Notes under the pieces: model-generated
The model's database searches: none
What the model was told of the DNA's origin: nothing
What the model saw: the letters and a program-made list of their open reading frames with translations, nothing else
In this document: positions 33,866 to 44,944 of the stretch, piece after piece
How the letters are laid out: each line of letters opens with the position of its first letter
How positions within the stretch are numbered: the first letter of the stretch is position 1
Assembly (NCBI GenBank): GCA_035578175.1
Contig: JAQMRL010000004.1
Coordinates: 42,241,401-42,305,400 of the forward strand
Length of the DNA: 64,000 bases
Origin: Catonia carolina
Lineage: Eukaryota; Arthropoda; Insecta; Hemiptera; Achilidae
Direction: 5' to 3'
Translations under genes and position numbers: made by a program

Positions 33866-35550
33866 GTTTTGAATATTTATAGTGTTAGAACGATTTCTTT
33901 TGTTTTATGAACACAGTAAAAATTAATTTTTATTTTTCTGTAACGTTGAAATTTTGGTCGGCAATGGCTGGCTTACGCCTGCAAGTTTTCGAAATAAGGG
34001 CTGGCACTTTTTGTACACCTTTATTTAAATTAAATGGTACTTTAGATCAAACTTTTAAATATCGTTTTGGCCCTGAAAGTGTTAGGAATTGCTTTCTTTG
34101 CATGAACGTTTACCTAGTATCCAATAAAACTGTTTAAATTTTGTGTTCTGCTGTTTCCTATTGTTCTGTATGTATTTTCCTATTCAATCGTTTGTCAAGA
34201 TCTATACCAAGGTATCTAGTAGTCTGCTTCAGGTATGTGTATGTTGTTTAATTTGGAAAGTAATGTGAAAATTTTGAAGAAGTTGTTAATAGTGCAAACA
34301 AATACAGAAAAAGTACGAACTTTTACAATAACGTATTGAAAAAGTTTAAGCTCTATGTATATCAAATGAATGCACTCGGGAGAGCCATCTCCGAATAAAG
34401 AAATGCAGTATTTTGATTAGTACTGGTTTTATGTAATTGGTAAAGTAGTAGGGATTTAGAAATACGATATAAATGGCCAGAAGAGGTTAAAGTTAGAAAG
34501 ATGGGATTGTTAGAAGAAGGGAGATGAGATGGGAATATGGGATAAACCCAGCTTTGAACTTGCTTGGTGCTCGTTCAGTTCTAAAAAAAACCAACTTTAC
34601 CAAACTGCATAAATCTTTCGTACACACTGTTTGCAAGTACTCCTCCTTTTACTTTTTCCAATTGAAAAACACACTCATGCGCGCGCACAAAATGTTACTG
34701 TGTAACTTTGCTTGCATGGTCTCTGCCCTTAATACTTTTTCGACGTTTCCTATATTCACTCTCCCTGTACTCCCATATTCTTCTACTGCACTTTATTGCC
34801 TATTTTTATGTAAAATTTATTATCAGTTCTCAAATATCAATTGCTTTCAGAAAAGTCGATTGAACGATGTCGATGTTAATATTGGCTCACTAAAATATTA
34901 GTCATATACAGTACTAGTAGTAGTAGTAGTAGTTATATATTTATTGAAACAGATAGATATACATAGGCATATGCGCTCATACAAATTAATCCGCGCGTGT
35001 AGGAGTACATAGGCACGATGTAGTGATCATTGTAGACAATCAAATGAAATTTTAAACACTGAAAATTTTATCTTGGTTGCAACTGAGGGCTCTGCCCGAT
35101 TTGACACCCGGTAAGTTCGGACTCCCAGTTATATATTTATATTTATAATAGTTTTTTTTTGTATCTGATATTACGCTAATATTATGTATTATGTGTTGTT
35201 TATGTGTATGAAGAAATAGTTAAATTTAAGGGAAGTAGTTAAGGTTAAATATCTTTTTTATTTTTTTTCTCTAAAATAATTTAAAGTAAATTGGTAGACT
35301 TTTTCCATATTTTATTTATGCTATTTTATGACTTTGCTGATGTTTGTATTAACATTTTAGTTTTTTTATTAGTTTTAATGTTTATTTACATTTGTATTCT
35401 GTATGTTTTTTTTATTTTATACTAACGTGTTTTTTAATGTTATTTGATCATTTTCTCTTTTGTGTGACTTATTTTTTTATGTAATAAGTGATGTAGTATT
35501 GGTATTTTCTTCTTGTTTTTTTATCAGTGCTATTATTGTTGTAATGTAGT
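33866..35550. other. AT-rich DNA with a (TAG)n microsatellite
   Basis: A TAG run lies at 34912-34933. The 125-codon open frame at 34524-34901 has no recognisable domain. The T-rich part after about 35140 may be LINE 3' untranslated sequence leading into the hairpin at 35592. Confidence 0.4.
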
Positions 35551-35656
35551 TTTATTTTTGTGCTATGTATTTTTTTGTAATTAGAGTAATCCTCCTCCAA
35601 GCACGGGGTTTGCACTTTTGGAGGAGTAATAAAGGAAATAAATAAATAAATAAACG
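35551..35656 (+). mobile_element. LINE- or SINE-type 3' end with hairpin and (AAAT)n tail
   Basis: A perfect 9-bp inverted pair CTCCTCCAA / TTGGAGGAG (35592-35600 and 35618-35626) is followed by AATAAAGG and an (AAAT)n tail. Hairpin plus short-repeat tail is characteristic of retroposon 3' ends. The coding part is not recognisable upstream, so the copy may be 5'-truncated or too decayed. Confidence 0.55.
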
Positions 35657-36156
35657 TTTGTGATAAAAGCATTTTCCCCTCAGATTTACTATAAGGGTGT
35701 CGTACTATAATGCAAAACTATCTTAGTGACCCGAGAAAGTTTAGTAAATGAGGGGACTTTGTTTTCGGAAATTCGCAATCTGTTAGAACAATCACTGAAC
35801 GTGATAACACAAAATATGGAAAAATTAACATTATAAATAAACATGAGTGGAGACACAGTCCAGTGACAGAACTCCGACGTGAATAGATAAGTGTGGCATT
35901 AAGTTCAGCATTTAGAACGCTGTAATGTATAGTCAATTACAGTACTACGTTATTTGATGAGATCCCGGCTCCATCGACGTTTTAGTCGTCTTATTGGATT
36001 GTTTGGAAGACTCTGCGTACCCAGGTTTGAGATCAATGGGTTATGGTGGTTCGGGAGTTTTTTTCTTTAATTTTGTATAGTTTTAAGAAAACGTCATTTA
36101 TGTAGTGTATGTTTAGGTCTGAGTGTAGCGTTTCATTGGTTACATAATAGGGGGCG
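35657..36156. other. Unique DNA, nothing recognised
   Basis: The minus-strand open frame at 35718-35936 shows no known motif. Confidence 0.4.
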
Positions 36157-36685
36157 TTAACTTACCATCCTCCGTAAAAGCTTTGATTGAAAACGCTGAA
36201 TTTTTGCTAATACCGATGGTTTTGCACAGTAGTAAAGCTGACTGGCAGAGCTCAATATTGGTCGAAGGAAGGACCTGTAAATGGTTAATTTAGATGTAGT
36301 TGGTAACTTGGATTTGCGTGAAAGAAGTCTGTACAACTGTTTGAACCTGTCCTCAAGTGCCTTTCTCCTTTTATTCACGTGTACATTTCACGTGAGCCTC
36401 TTATCTAGATATAAACCTAGATAACGGATAGATTCAGAAGTGTGAAGTTGAGAGTCATAAAGATACAAAGGAGGACAAACCCGTTTATGCAGGGTAAATA
36501 TAACGTGATACGTTTTTGTAGTGTTAACTTTGATCCACCATTTGGTAAGCCATGATGCTAGGCGAGAAATATGCTGTTGAAGGACATACGATACTTGAGC
36601 GGAGTTATTGGCGGAGTACAATATTACAGTATCATCCGCGTACGAAGCACAGGAGTGTATGTGGATGGGACGGTAAATGAGGAAA
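36157..36685 (-). pseudogene. Jockey-like LINE reverse transcriptase fragment with a single stop
   Basis: One minus-strand frame stays open from about 36680 to 36157 except for one TGA at 36388-36390. It reads FLIYRPIHIHSCASYADDTV, ILYSANNSAQVSYVLQQHIS, RLASWLTKWWIKVNTTKTYH, ESIRYLGLYLDKRLT, stop, NVHVNKRRKALEDRF, SKLTIYRSFLRPILSSASQL and IQRFQSKLLRRMVS. YADD is the RT active site. The stop falls where family members usually have Trp (RLTW). Upstream the frame closes at a TGA near 36687 and the rest of the RT is missing. It is the least decayed LINE piece here. Confidence 0.9.
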
Positions 36686-37869
36686 CTGAATCAAAAAATT
36701 GAAAGCTCGTTTTGAGAGATTTTGATTGTTTAAAATTTGGACTAAAGTACCCTTTATTTGCAATCTATTGTTATGTTTTAACTAAAACTAACGCAGACCA
36801 GCATGCTGATAAAAACCTTTTTTGCTTTTTAAGTCATGAAAATATGCACTGTTAAAATCCGGTTAGTTAAATTTTTGCTCTGTTGCCATACTCTGGAAAA
36901 AATGTAAGAAAGTTAATACACCCGCAGTGGTGTGATTCCAAGTACAAATTCAATGAATGTCCTCTCGCAATATTTTTCAAACTATGAGATCCGTATTTTT
37001 CAGTTTTATTGATTTTAAAGGGTTAGTCAGGTCAAAATAAGTATTTTTTATTAATAAACAACTTATCAAAAAGTATTATATTCTCAAACAAATCATATTA
37101 CATTTTAATAAAATAAGTACTAAAATTGTGTTTTTTTCTTTCTTAAAATGGCAGCCTGAGTCTCCGTTTAATAAATTGATCGTTTTCGACAAATTGAGCA
37201 AATAAATATGTTCTATTTTCCAGTTGAACAATAGTGTTCATTAGGTTTCAAAATATTTAATCTGTGATTTAAATAAAAGCATAAGCTAATACAATATTAT
37301 TTACGTTATTTTGTTGAATGTACAAAATTTGGTAACGCGTAAACGGACGTATTGCCTAAAGAGGCATCATTCAATCAACCCGACTCACGGTACATTGTGT
37401 ACTCAGTATTACCGATGCCTCTGCATTCTCACCGCCCCCTGAATTTTATGTTTGCTCTGTTCTTCTATTTCTATACGACCTGAATATTTCTCTCTCATTC
37501 TCACACGCACATTTTAACGCATAAATATACGAAGTGTTCATGTATTTTAAAAGCTACGTTTTACGCTCTGTGCCCAAATTTGTTTTCTCTGCCTTTTTCT
37601 TGTTTGTAGATATCTAATTGTACTCTATTCTCTCCTGTTAATGTAATATGATATTACACCAAAATAATTTTAATCATTTAACTACTTAAATATCTGATTA
37701 ATTATGATAAATTATTCATACGCGTTGACTTAATCCATTCATAAATACATGAAATGTCGAACGCAATTACAACTAGGCGGGGAATCCATATTAATATGTT
37801 TATTGAAAATGTATACTAACTGTATTGCGAAATTATTTATAACTTTGTTTTTTCCTCCATGGTCTGTTG

Positions 37870-37914
<45 letters not shown>

Positions 37915-38046
37915 AGTCTATTAAATAATTTATTTATGTTTTTAATAAATCTTATGTATATAATTGCTAAAGCAATTGCTGATTCACTCATTTTAGTGAT
38001 CAAGGCTTCTGTAACTTCCCGAACAATTTTTGATAACCCATTTTTA
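36686..38046. other. AT-rich DNA, (AT)n microsatellite
   Basis: An (AT)19 run lies at 37873-37910 and generates spurious open frames on both strands (MHIYIYIY-type). A block at 37248-37335 recurs at 38893-38975. No gene was recognised. Confidence 0.5.
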
Positions 38047-38865
38047 CTTTCTCTTGCCAATATGAATATGAAGGAAGGAAAGTATTGTTTTCATTTCGAT
38101 TTTTCAAAATTGAGTTTTCACTGGATATACACGTTTTCAGACCCCATGAACCCAAAATACATGTTTTTAGCGGTTGGTCTGTGTGTCTGTGTGTGAACAA
38201 AATATCTCAAGAACGGAATACCATACGAAGTTAAAACTTGAAACTTAAGTTAGCTACCACCAGAGGACGCGACACGAACATTTTCATCAAAATCTATCAA
38301 CCGGAAGTAGTAGTTTATTCGTGTAATTTTTCACTTTTTTGCGATTTTCTCAAAAACGGCTCCTACGATTTTTTTAAAAATCGCATCAATTACTATATTT
38401 TTTATACTCTACAAGGTAGAGTTGGCGCTGTCTGTTAAAATTCCTGAAGAGGCTGTTCTCTTGTAAAAAACCGGTATATTTTAAAGATTGCTACCTTAAT
38501 ATGCATTTTTGGGCAAAAGTTGTAGACAATTTAAAAACCTACAAGTTTTATTTGTATGTATAACGCTTAGTTTATCGGTAATTAGTGATTTTCTGTTTTG
38601 TTTTCATGAAAATCTGTAAAGAAATCGATTTTTTAAGATTTCGGTCGAGGTATGCATTTTACGACGAAAGTAGGCCTATATAGTCTATAATAAAGTGTAT
38701 AGAAAATTAAAAGATCTACAAGTTTTATTTAAACATTTTTTTTCTACAGAACCTAGTTAAGCGTCAAAAAGTGATTTTCCGTATTATTAAGCCAAACTAT
38801 GGTTGGTTTTATTTTTGCATCATTCACTCATAATTATAGTGTTTCACACCAGATTTTTACTTTAA
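38047..38865 (+). mobile_element. Family A element, shortened at the 3' side
   Basis: It begins atttttactttctcttgcc and passes the TG-containing block (short here), the gtagtttattcgtg stretch, both internal repeats, and ends tgtttcacaccagattttt. A deletion near 38832 removes the ggcaagagaaagt inverted terminus and half of the hairpin. Open frames at 37867-38196 and 38000-38200 fall on it. Confidence 0.85.
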
Positions 38866-38989
38866 TATATAGAATATTAATATAGGTAAGGAAAATATTT
38901 AATCTGCTATTTAAATAAAAGCGTAAACTAATACATATTTATTTTACTTTATTTCTGTTGAATGTACAAAATTAAGTTGTTGAATATTA

Positions 38990-39088
38990 GGGAAGTATTA
39001 TTTTCATGCCCTATTGATCTTTCGAAGTCCAGTTTTCAGTGGAAATACACATTTTCAGGACCCAGGAACCCCCCGAAAAAACATGCGT
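38990..39088 (+). mobile_element. Family A 5'-end fragment
   Basis: The stretch gggaagtattattttcatg, then ttcgaagtccagttttcag and cacattttcaggaccc matches the first 100 bp of family A and then diverges. Confidence 0.6.
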
Positions 39089-39239
39089 ACAAGTGTCCAA
39101 TTGAATACAATTAGTAAGTAAGTAATTAATTATTTAATTGATTGTAAACGGTCATATTTTTTTTGTATTTAAATTTTGTTTAGTTCTTTTAAACATTTTG
39201 TCATAAATTTATATTTTCAACTTTTTTTTGAATAAATAA

Positions 39240-39562
39240 AACCAAGAATGATTGGTTTAAGATTGTCCGGGATAATTTAAGGAGTAGGTATACCGATGCT
39301 TCAAATTGCAGACAGAGAGGAGAAGGCAATTCTGGGGAACAGAGATATGAGACTGGAACTAAAAACATTTGAACGAAAACAATACATCATAATTGGTTAA
39401 GAAACGGCAGCCAGGTCGTTGAGAATGAAAAATTCTTGGGAGCCAAAGAGAAAGCTGAAAGCCAAATCTCTAGCTCGTACTTTGAGGACTTAAATGTGTA
39501 TGAACTGATTCAAGTGCTCCAATATGGGCACTTTTTTAAAATTAAAAAAAATCCATATCATT
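39240..39562 (+). pseudogene. Unidentified coding-like relic
   Basis: One frame runs for about 107 codons with a single stop (TGA near 39367): NDWFKIVRDNLRSRYTDASN before it; HHNWLRNGSQVVENEKFLGA and SYFEDLNVYELIQVLQYGHF after it. Composition is balanced and charged, unlike the F/I/L-rich spurious frames around it. I do not recognise the family. It could be an accessory protein of a transposable element or a decayed exon. Confidence 0.35.
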
Positions 39563-41514
39563 AAGTTCAGTAGGTTATTGTAATTTACTGAACTGTAAAA
39601 ATTTAATTTAGATAATTAATTTGTTAATAAGTACTTGTAAGTTTAGAAGGTACATTTTTTTATTTATAAACAACCAGATCCCGAAAGAACCTTTAATAAA
39701 CATCACAGTATGTTATTGCATTTTACTATATATTTCTTATTTCGAGGTATTCAATTTATTAACGTTACCGTGACTTCTTTGAAGCAACGTAACATATAAT
39801 AAAGGGCAGTAAAGAATATTATTGTTACTGTATGATGAAAAATAATAAAGTTTTACAAGATTATTCTGTACAACGTGCTTTTACATAACTGTATTTATAG
39901 AAGTATAGTGTACTACGTACTTTTATAGAAAAAGATGTAAATGTAAAACTTAGAGTGAGATGAAAGAAGGGGAAGTAAACAATTAGAATGGGAGGGACAA
40001 AATAAAAAGAATGAATTAAAGATAAAGAAACTTGTACTGTAATTTTTGTGTTCCTTCGTTTCTTTTAGAGTTCTTTATTATTGGTTCCTGAAAACCAGAA
40101 ACAAAAGTTAAGGTCATTGTACTTTTTTCTTTACAATTATTATGTTATTTTGTAAGATTGCTTAGGTGGTAGGTTCATGTTCTCATTAGTTTGAATTTTT
40201 CTTACTTTCTATGGGAATTTATATCTAAGCTGAATACACGTGTACATGAGCAGATATTAATTTTATTTTAATTTTACTTATACGTAACATAGATTTGACA
40301 ATTAGATAAAATATGTAATTCGATTTGATATCTAGGTTATTAGTGTATGTTTAGATTTCAATGAAAACAAAATTATTTTAAACAATCTGTAGTAGTTGAA
40401 ATTTTTATGATTTTTTTTTAATTTAATAAAACTATAGTTCATAAGTATGCTAGTTTTGGTTAATCCTTCTGCTACGGCGTGTTTATCGTCGTATAGTGAA
40501 TGTCAAATGTCAAAACACGCTCCCAAATAAGTTCATTTAAATAAGGCCATTACCGATAGAAAATTATGAAAAAATTACAGGAATTTTGTACAAGTACGAT
40601 TATTTTTATTTTAAAAACATAAATATCTGTTTCGTTTTTCGCTAGCTACAATGGGCGAAACACTTTGGCGCGTAAAAATTTGTTGGTTATTTTATATTTT
40701 TGGCTGTAACGTGCTAAAATTTAAGTTTATCATGAAAATGTACAGAAAATAATTTTAGAAGGCATTTTCGTGAATAAAATTATGTTTATTTTACAATATA
40801 ATTCAGAGTAACCTTAGCCCTAATAATGGCAAATTGAAATTCCAACGCGCAAAGTGGGAACAGAAATCAAATTCCTGCCATTCCCCACTCTTTTATTTTA
40901 CAATACGTTTGTGAATAGTATTAACATTGAACACATATACAGTTACAAATACACATACAAAATTATGTAGTAGTGGTAAAAGAATAGGGTTTGTAATAGG
41001 CCATGAAACAGGTCGTGGGAGCTTTGACGAAGAAAGGCAATATTTACTCTCAGAATTTCCGCATACCACGCCAACAGTTGCACGTAAGACAAAAAGGGTT
41101 TGATTTTATAGCATCTACGCATTATTCTGATTTTGTAGGTAGTTCTACGAACCTTATAGATGAAATATTCCATAAGTTACATTGTGTTGAAGATAGGACG
41201 ACTTCAAAAGTAACTTGGCAATTTACAACCATCGTTTCAACCTTGATATGAATACATTTGCATTGTGTTTTATATGAAATTAAAGTCATGCAAGATGAGT
41301 AATTTGATGTATAAACCGATACGTTAGCTATAGGCTTTTGAAGCCGGTAACTACCAGGGCAACTGAGATTGCCTCCCTTCGCAGAAGGGTTAACGGGTCT
41401 GCAGTTCTGGGAAATTATTATGTCATGTAATTCTCAGTAGTACCGAAAATTGTTTTACAATCATAACGAATTACTACTCTTTTGCTTTTTACGATTGCAC
41501 TAGCTAAAACATTT
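39563..41514. other. AT-rich DNA, nothing recognised
   Basis: No recurrent element was identified. The opposing open frames at 40943-41173 and 41003-41251 overlap on opposite strands and show no motif. Confidence 0.4.
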
Positions 41515-41673
41515 TTTCTTTAATTTTTATTACGGTACTGTACAATGAGCCGTATAATTTCCGTACATGATATTTACCATGTTTACTCGAATATATCGCG
41601 CAACTTTATCGAACGAAATCGATCCGATAAAATAGTGTGCGTGTTATATTCGAAAAAACGGAAAACAGATTTT

Positions 41674-42025
41674 GTGATCATACCGCAAGGGTTAACATGA
41701 GTACAACAACCTTGGGACGTTTGCATAAATAAGCCATTCAAGGTTGCTGTGAAGGAACTGTATATGTATACAGTTCATAATTGATAATTACTGTAATTGA
41801 TGGAAAATATTGAGCATACATACACGCCTTCGGGAAAAATAAAAATGCCGGAATATGAAACGATCTGCAAATGGATTAAAACTTCATGGGCTCGGATTTC
41901 ACCAGAGTTAGTTTTAAAAAGCTTTCTGAAATGCAGCATTTCTATTGCGAAATTTCTTAGGGACGAAAGAAAATCCAGATGCGGGTTCTGAGAGCGACAG
42001 TAATGATGACGACGATAGAAAGTAA
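41674..42025 (+). pseudogene. Pogo/Tigger-type transposase C-terminal remnant
   Basis: Reading VIIPQGLT, stop, VQQPWDVCINKPFKVAVKEL then YMY. After a few stops it continues TPSGKIKMPEYETICKWIKT and SWARISPELVLKSFLKCSIS. In the next frame an acidic tail follows: SESDSNDDDDRK and a stop. This corresponds to the IPGGLTxxLQPLDVxxNKPFK block, the xxWIxxAWxxIxxExxxKSFKKCGI block and the acidic C-terminus typical of Tigger/jerky-like transposases. DDD catalytic residues are upstream and absent. Confidence 0.85.
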
Positions 42026-42063
42026 TTTTTTTAGTTAATTTTATTTCTTTGATGCTGTAGCTA

Positions 42064-42590
42064 CTATATTTACGCCGGTCCGTCATTCGTATTTTGCCCG
42101 CTGTTGGCGTTGTGACGTGGTTGCTGCTGCCGATAGATAGCGCAGCGGTCAAACCTCTCGCAGTGCGTGTGCCAGTGGTAAGATATACCTGAGGGACCGG
42201 TGAAAGCGATAGTTGAAGGTGAACAGTCAGTATCGATCCGATCGTTCGAAAAGGTCGATACGGAGAAGGAATTGCCACTCAACATTGAGCATTTCTTGCT
42301 CCACACGCTCATTTCCCTGCCCGTTCCTTTCGCTTCACCGGCGACTGCTCCTCTTGCAGGCAGCGGTAAAAGGTGCTCGCTGCGTCGGCGACTGCTCCTG
42401 TTCTTTTAGGCAGCAGTATAGACGACTGTCTTTTCGCTTGTCAGAAGCTGCTTCTTTTGAGGTAGCGGCGAAGGTTTTCCCCTTAACACTTTTTTGTACT
42501 TTTTGAACTACGCCGCCGGATGCCCTGCTGCTCCGGCCGGTCCTATGATGACTTTACCGATTGGACTACTACAAGCCGGTGGCGACATCT
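42064..42590. other. GC-rich block inside the pogo-like element
   Basis: Clearly richer in G+C than the rest of the window, with many CpGs. It includes two imperfect copies of cggcgactgctcct...ggcagc at about 42340-42420. The hexamer GCCGGT occurs near each edge (42074-42079, 42575-42580). Open frames on both strands overlap here (for example 42213-42506), none with a motif I know. It may be a nested insertion or captured sequence. Confidence 0.5.
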
Positions 42591-43290
42591 TATTTTAATT
42601 TCGTTCTTTTTATTTTTGAGTGTAACTTTTTATAGTTCAGCAGTTGTGTTCTAGTTTATTGAAATACGTTCAATGAGAATTTACCTATACTCGCTAGTGA
42701 ATTATTCAAAATTATGAAGATTTTTCAATGTGTACAAATAAAATGGTAAGTTTTCATATTAATTTTATTTTTAACAGTTATTTTTGTTGGAAATACAATT
42801 GAAAATCTGGTGCGCGGTATATTCGAGGTATTCTTAAAAGGACTATATGAAAATTTTGGAACGGAGGTTCAATTGTGATTGAGAATTAATTATAATTAAG
42901 CAGAAGAGTAGCTTCTGGAAGCTGGAAGAGTAGCTTCAGAAGAGTAGCTGTTGAGTTCTAAACGTTTTGTATGCAGATGATGCTTCCAAGTTAGTCGCCT
43001 GTCAAGCCATAAACCAAGATATCGCACCACCGTGGCTTGTGGGGTATAAATGTTATTTTGCATCACAGGTGGACAAGTTTAACGTCGTAAGGTGAACGTA
43101 ACCTGTTTTGATTTAATTGGGTTCTCTTTAATACGCCTACGAGTATTAATAAAATATGTCGCTGCACCAACCTGGAAGTCTAATCCACGCTCTTTTCCCG
43201 TACAAGAATTGCCGTGTCGTCACCATACGTCGCGGTTACGGATGCGTCCAAAATAGGCATATCCGATGCAAATACGCTTTATAGAAATAT

Positions 43291-44226
43291 AGTTGTGTAA
43301 TTTTTTTTACTACAATCCATCAATCAATTAATCAGCTGATCTGAATATTCTACTGAACATGCTGATCGCAACTAGCTGACCCTCATGTGTAAGACTTGTT
43401 AAAAATGTAAAAAAATCATTTAAAATTGTATTTTTAAGGTAAGTTCTGATAATATCTACTGTACATTTTGTTACATCTAAGATATATTTATGATGCGTCT
43501 AGAATTTAAATGACATGTTACTCCTCAATCATCCTGAATAAGAATATTGATAATGCTTTTGAAATTCAGAGTAAAATCCACATCATAACAACGTACGTTT
43601 CAGTCGTTTCATTGGGACATTCATTCAGTATCCACCAATGCAGTGCAACTTTAAACTGTGATATCTCTCAGTACATACGTGACAGATATTCTAAATTGAA
43701 ATTCATTTTCAATTGTGTTTTTATCTGAAATATTTCCAGTCAGTGGTTCATCAGGGTAAATATTTTATTTTTGTTTTTTTTTTAAATCTACTTTATATCT
43801 AGCATTCTTCACTTGAAATTCATTGTTTTTTATTTTTTTTATCCGAGGTGGCGAGAAAAATTCATGTTCACTCCCCCCACAATGGGGGAAATTAGTGTTG
43901 AACTCTATTAAGGTGTCTTCCAGTCCCAAAAATGCTCCATAAGGGCCAGAACGATTAGAATTTTAGTTTTCTGATTTTTCGAAAATTGTTTGGTCTCATA
44001 TTTTATCTTACTGTCACTGCCGTGATATAATATCAAAAAGTTATTGCTTCGTATGCACAACTTGTTTTATATTGGTTTAGTGGTTCGTAACCTTTTAGTC
44101 TTAAGCAGATTTGATCAAATTTATGTACTTTTTGTGGATTATAATTTTATCTTCTCTGTAATTTCACTTCCTAAACTAAACTTTCTATTTCTGTTTTCAG
44201 TTTCTTTAGTAGCCTGTATCGTAGAG
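43291..44226. other. AT-rich DNA, nothing recognised
   Basis: The open frame at 43510-43728 shows no known motif. Nothing else was supported. Confidence 0.4.
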
Positions 44227-44888
44227 CAGTGATTCTCGACCTTTTTTTGCTTCGTGGCCCCCGAATAGTAAAAATAAATAAAATTTATTTATTACTTAAT
44301 TATTACTTATTATATTATTATTTATTACTTATTATAGATTAATGTATGTGTATTTCGCGACCCCCCCCCCGCGATAATAAAAACGTTGTTGTCGCAGCTA
44401 AGTTACCAGTTGAGATTTACGACCGGCTCATCGAAATGTCCGTCGACAAAACTCTACAACTTTTGCATCTGAAGATTTAAATACGTTTTGGCATGTTCGA
44501 CGACATGAATATGGAAATTTAGTCACAGAAGCATTGAAAATATTAATACCTTTTCCTTGTCTTATCTCTGTGAAAAGCGGTTTTCCTCTATAGTTTCTCT
44601 AAAAACTAAATATGGGAATCGTATGTTATCACTCGAGAACAATTTATTTTTATAAGTTTCTAACGAAGATCCGTGTATAAAGAAAATTTTTAATGAAAAA
44701 CAAATGCAACCGTTACATTAATAATTAAATGCTGATTAATTTCTTTTCTTTACAAGTAAGTGTACTTATTGCATGTAAAACTTTTATAAGTAAGTTTATA
44801 GTAAATGATTTTTTGTCATAAAATGATTTCATTATTGTTTCGTGACCCCTCTATAATATCTCCACGACCCCCAGTTTGAGAATCACTG
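44227..44888 (+). mobile_element. hAT transposon derivative
   Basis: The inverted termini are CAGTGATTCTCGACC (left) and, inverted, CAGTGATTCTCAAAC (right). The flanking octamers TCGTAGAG and TCTTAGAG differ at one base, fitting an old 8-bp hAT target duplication. It contains the end of a transposase gene only. A C-run (cccccccccc) at about 44364 follows the cgcgacc repeat near the left end. At 662 bp it is non-autonomous. Confidence 0.9.
44465..44721 (+). pseudogene. hAT transposase C-terminal (hATC dimerisation) remnant
   Basis: Frame 1 reads ASEDLNTFWHVRRHEYGNLV and TEALKILIPFPCLIS. After a frameshift: CEKRFSSIVSLKTKYGNRML, SLENNLFL, stop, VSNEDPCIKKIFNEKQMQPL then H and a stop. ALKxLxPFxxxYLCExxFSxxxxxKTKYRNRLxxENxL is the hAT dimerisation region. 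Upstream DDE catalytic parts are missing. Confidence 0.85.
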
Positions 44889-44944
44889 TCTTAGAGTATA
44901 CCCCCATCACGTATCTCTTTTGTGGATAAAATTTTTCCTTTATT

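Larger units (their letters stand above)
41586..42828 (+). mobile_element. Pogo/Tigger-like DNA transposon derivative
   Basis: The inverted termini are CTCGAATATATCGCGCA (left) and, inverted, CCTCGAATATACCGCGCA (right). TA flanks both sides (41584-41585, 42829-42830), the target duplication of the Tc1/mariner superfamily. It retains the end of a transposase gene and a GC-rich block. At 1.24 kb it lacks most of the roughly 500-codon transposase expected of this group. Confidence 0.85.
41515..43290 (-). pseudogene. Second copy of the 31-kb LINE, split by a pogo-like element
   Basis: Positions 41515-41583 match 31417-31485 (acggtactgtaca, tttccgtacatg). Positions 42831-43290 match 31775-32190 (aaaattttggaacggaggtt; gcagatgatgcttccaag; gtcaccatacgtcgcggtta). 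Frames are more damaged than in the 31-kb copy; the YADD site falls in the block at about 43218-43240. Part of the LINE is missing in between. The insertion at 41586-42828 occupies the gap. Confidence 0.75.

Noticed and set aside
34524..34901. 125-codon plus-strand frame
   Set aside because: No recognisable motif, no homologue among other parts of the window, and composition as expected for chance frames.
37833..38196. IYIYIY frames on both strands
   Set aside because: They are translations of the (AT)n run and the adjoining family A copy.
40480..40880. Possible DNA-transposon ends around cgtcgtatag and gcgcaaagtggg
   Set aside because: No convincing inverted match or target duplication by eye.
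41775..42506. Overlapping frames on both strands across the GC-rich block (up to 167 codons)
   Set aside because: Frames are long because GC-rich DNA has few stops. Only the pogo transposase frame at 41674-42025 has recognisable content.
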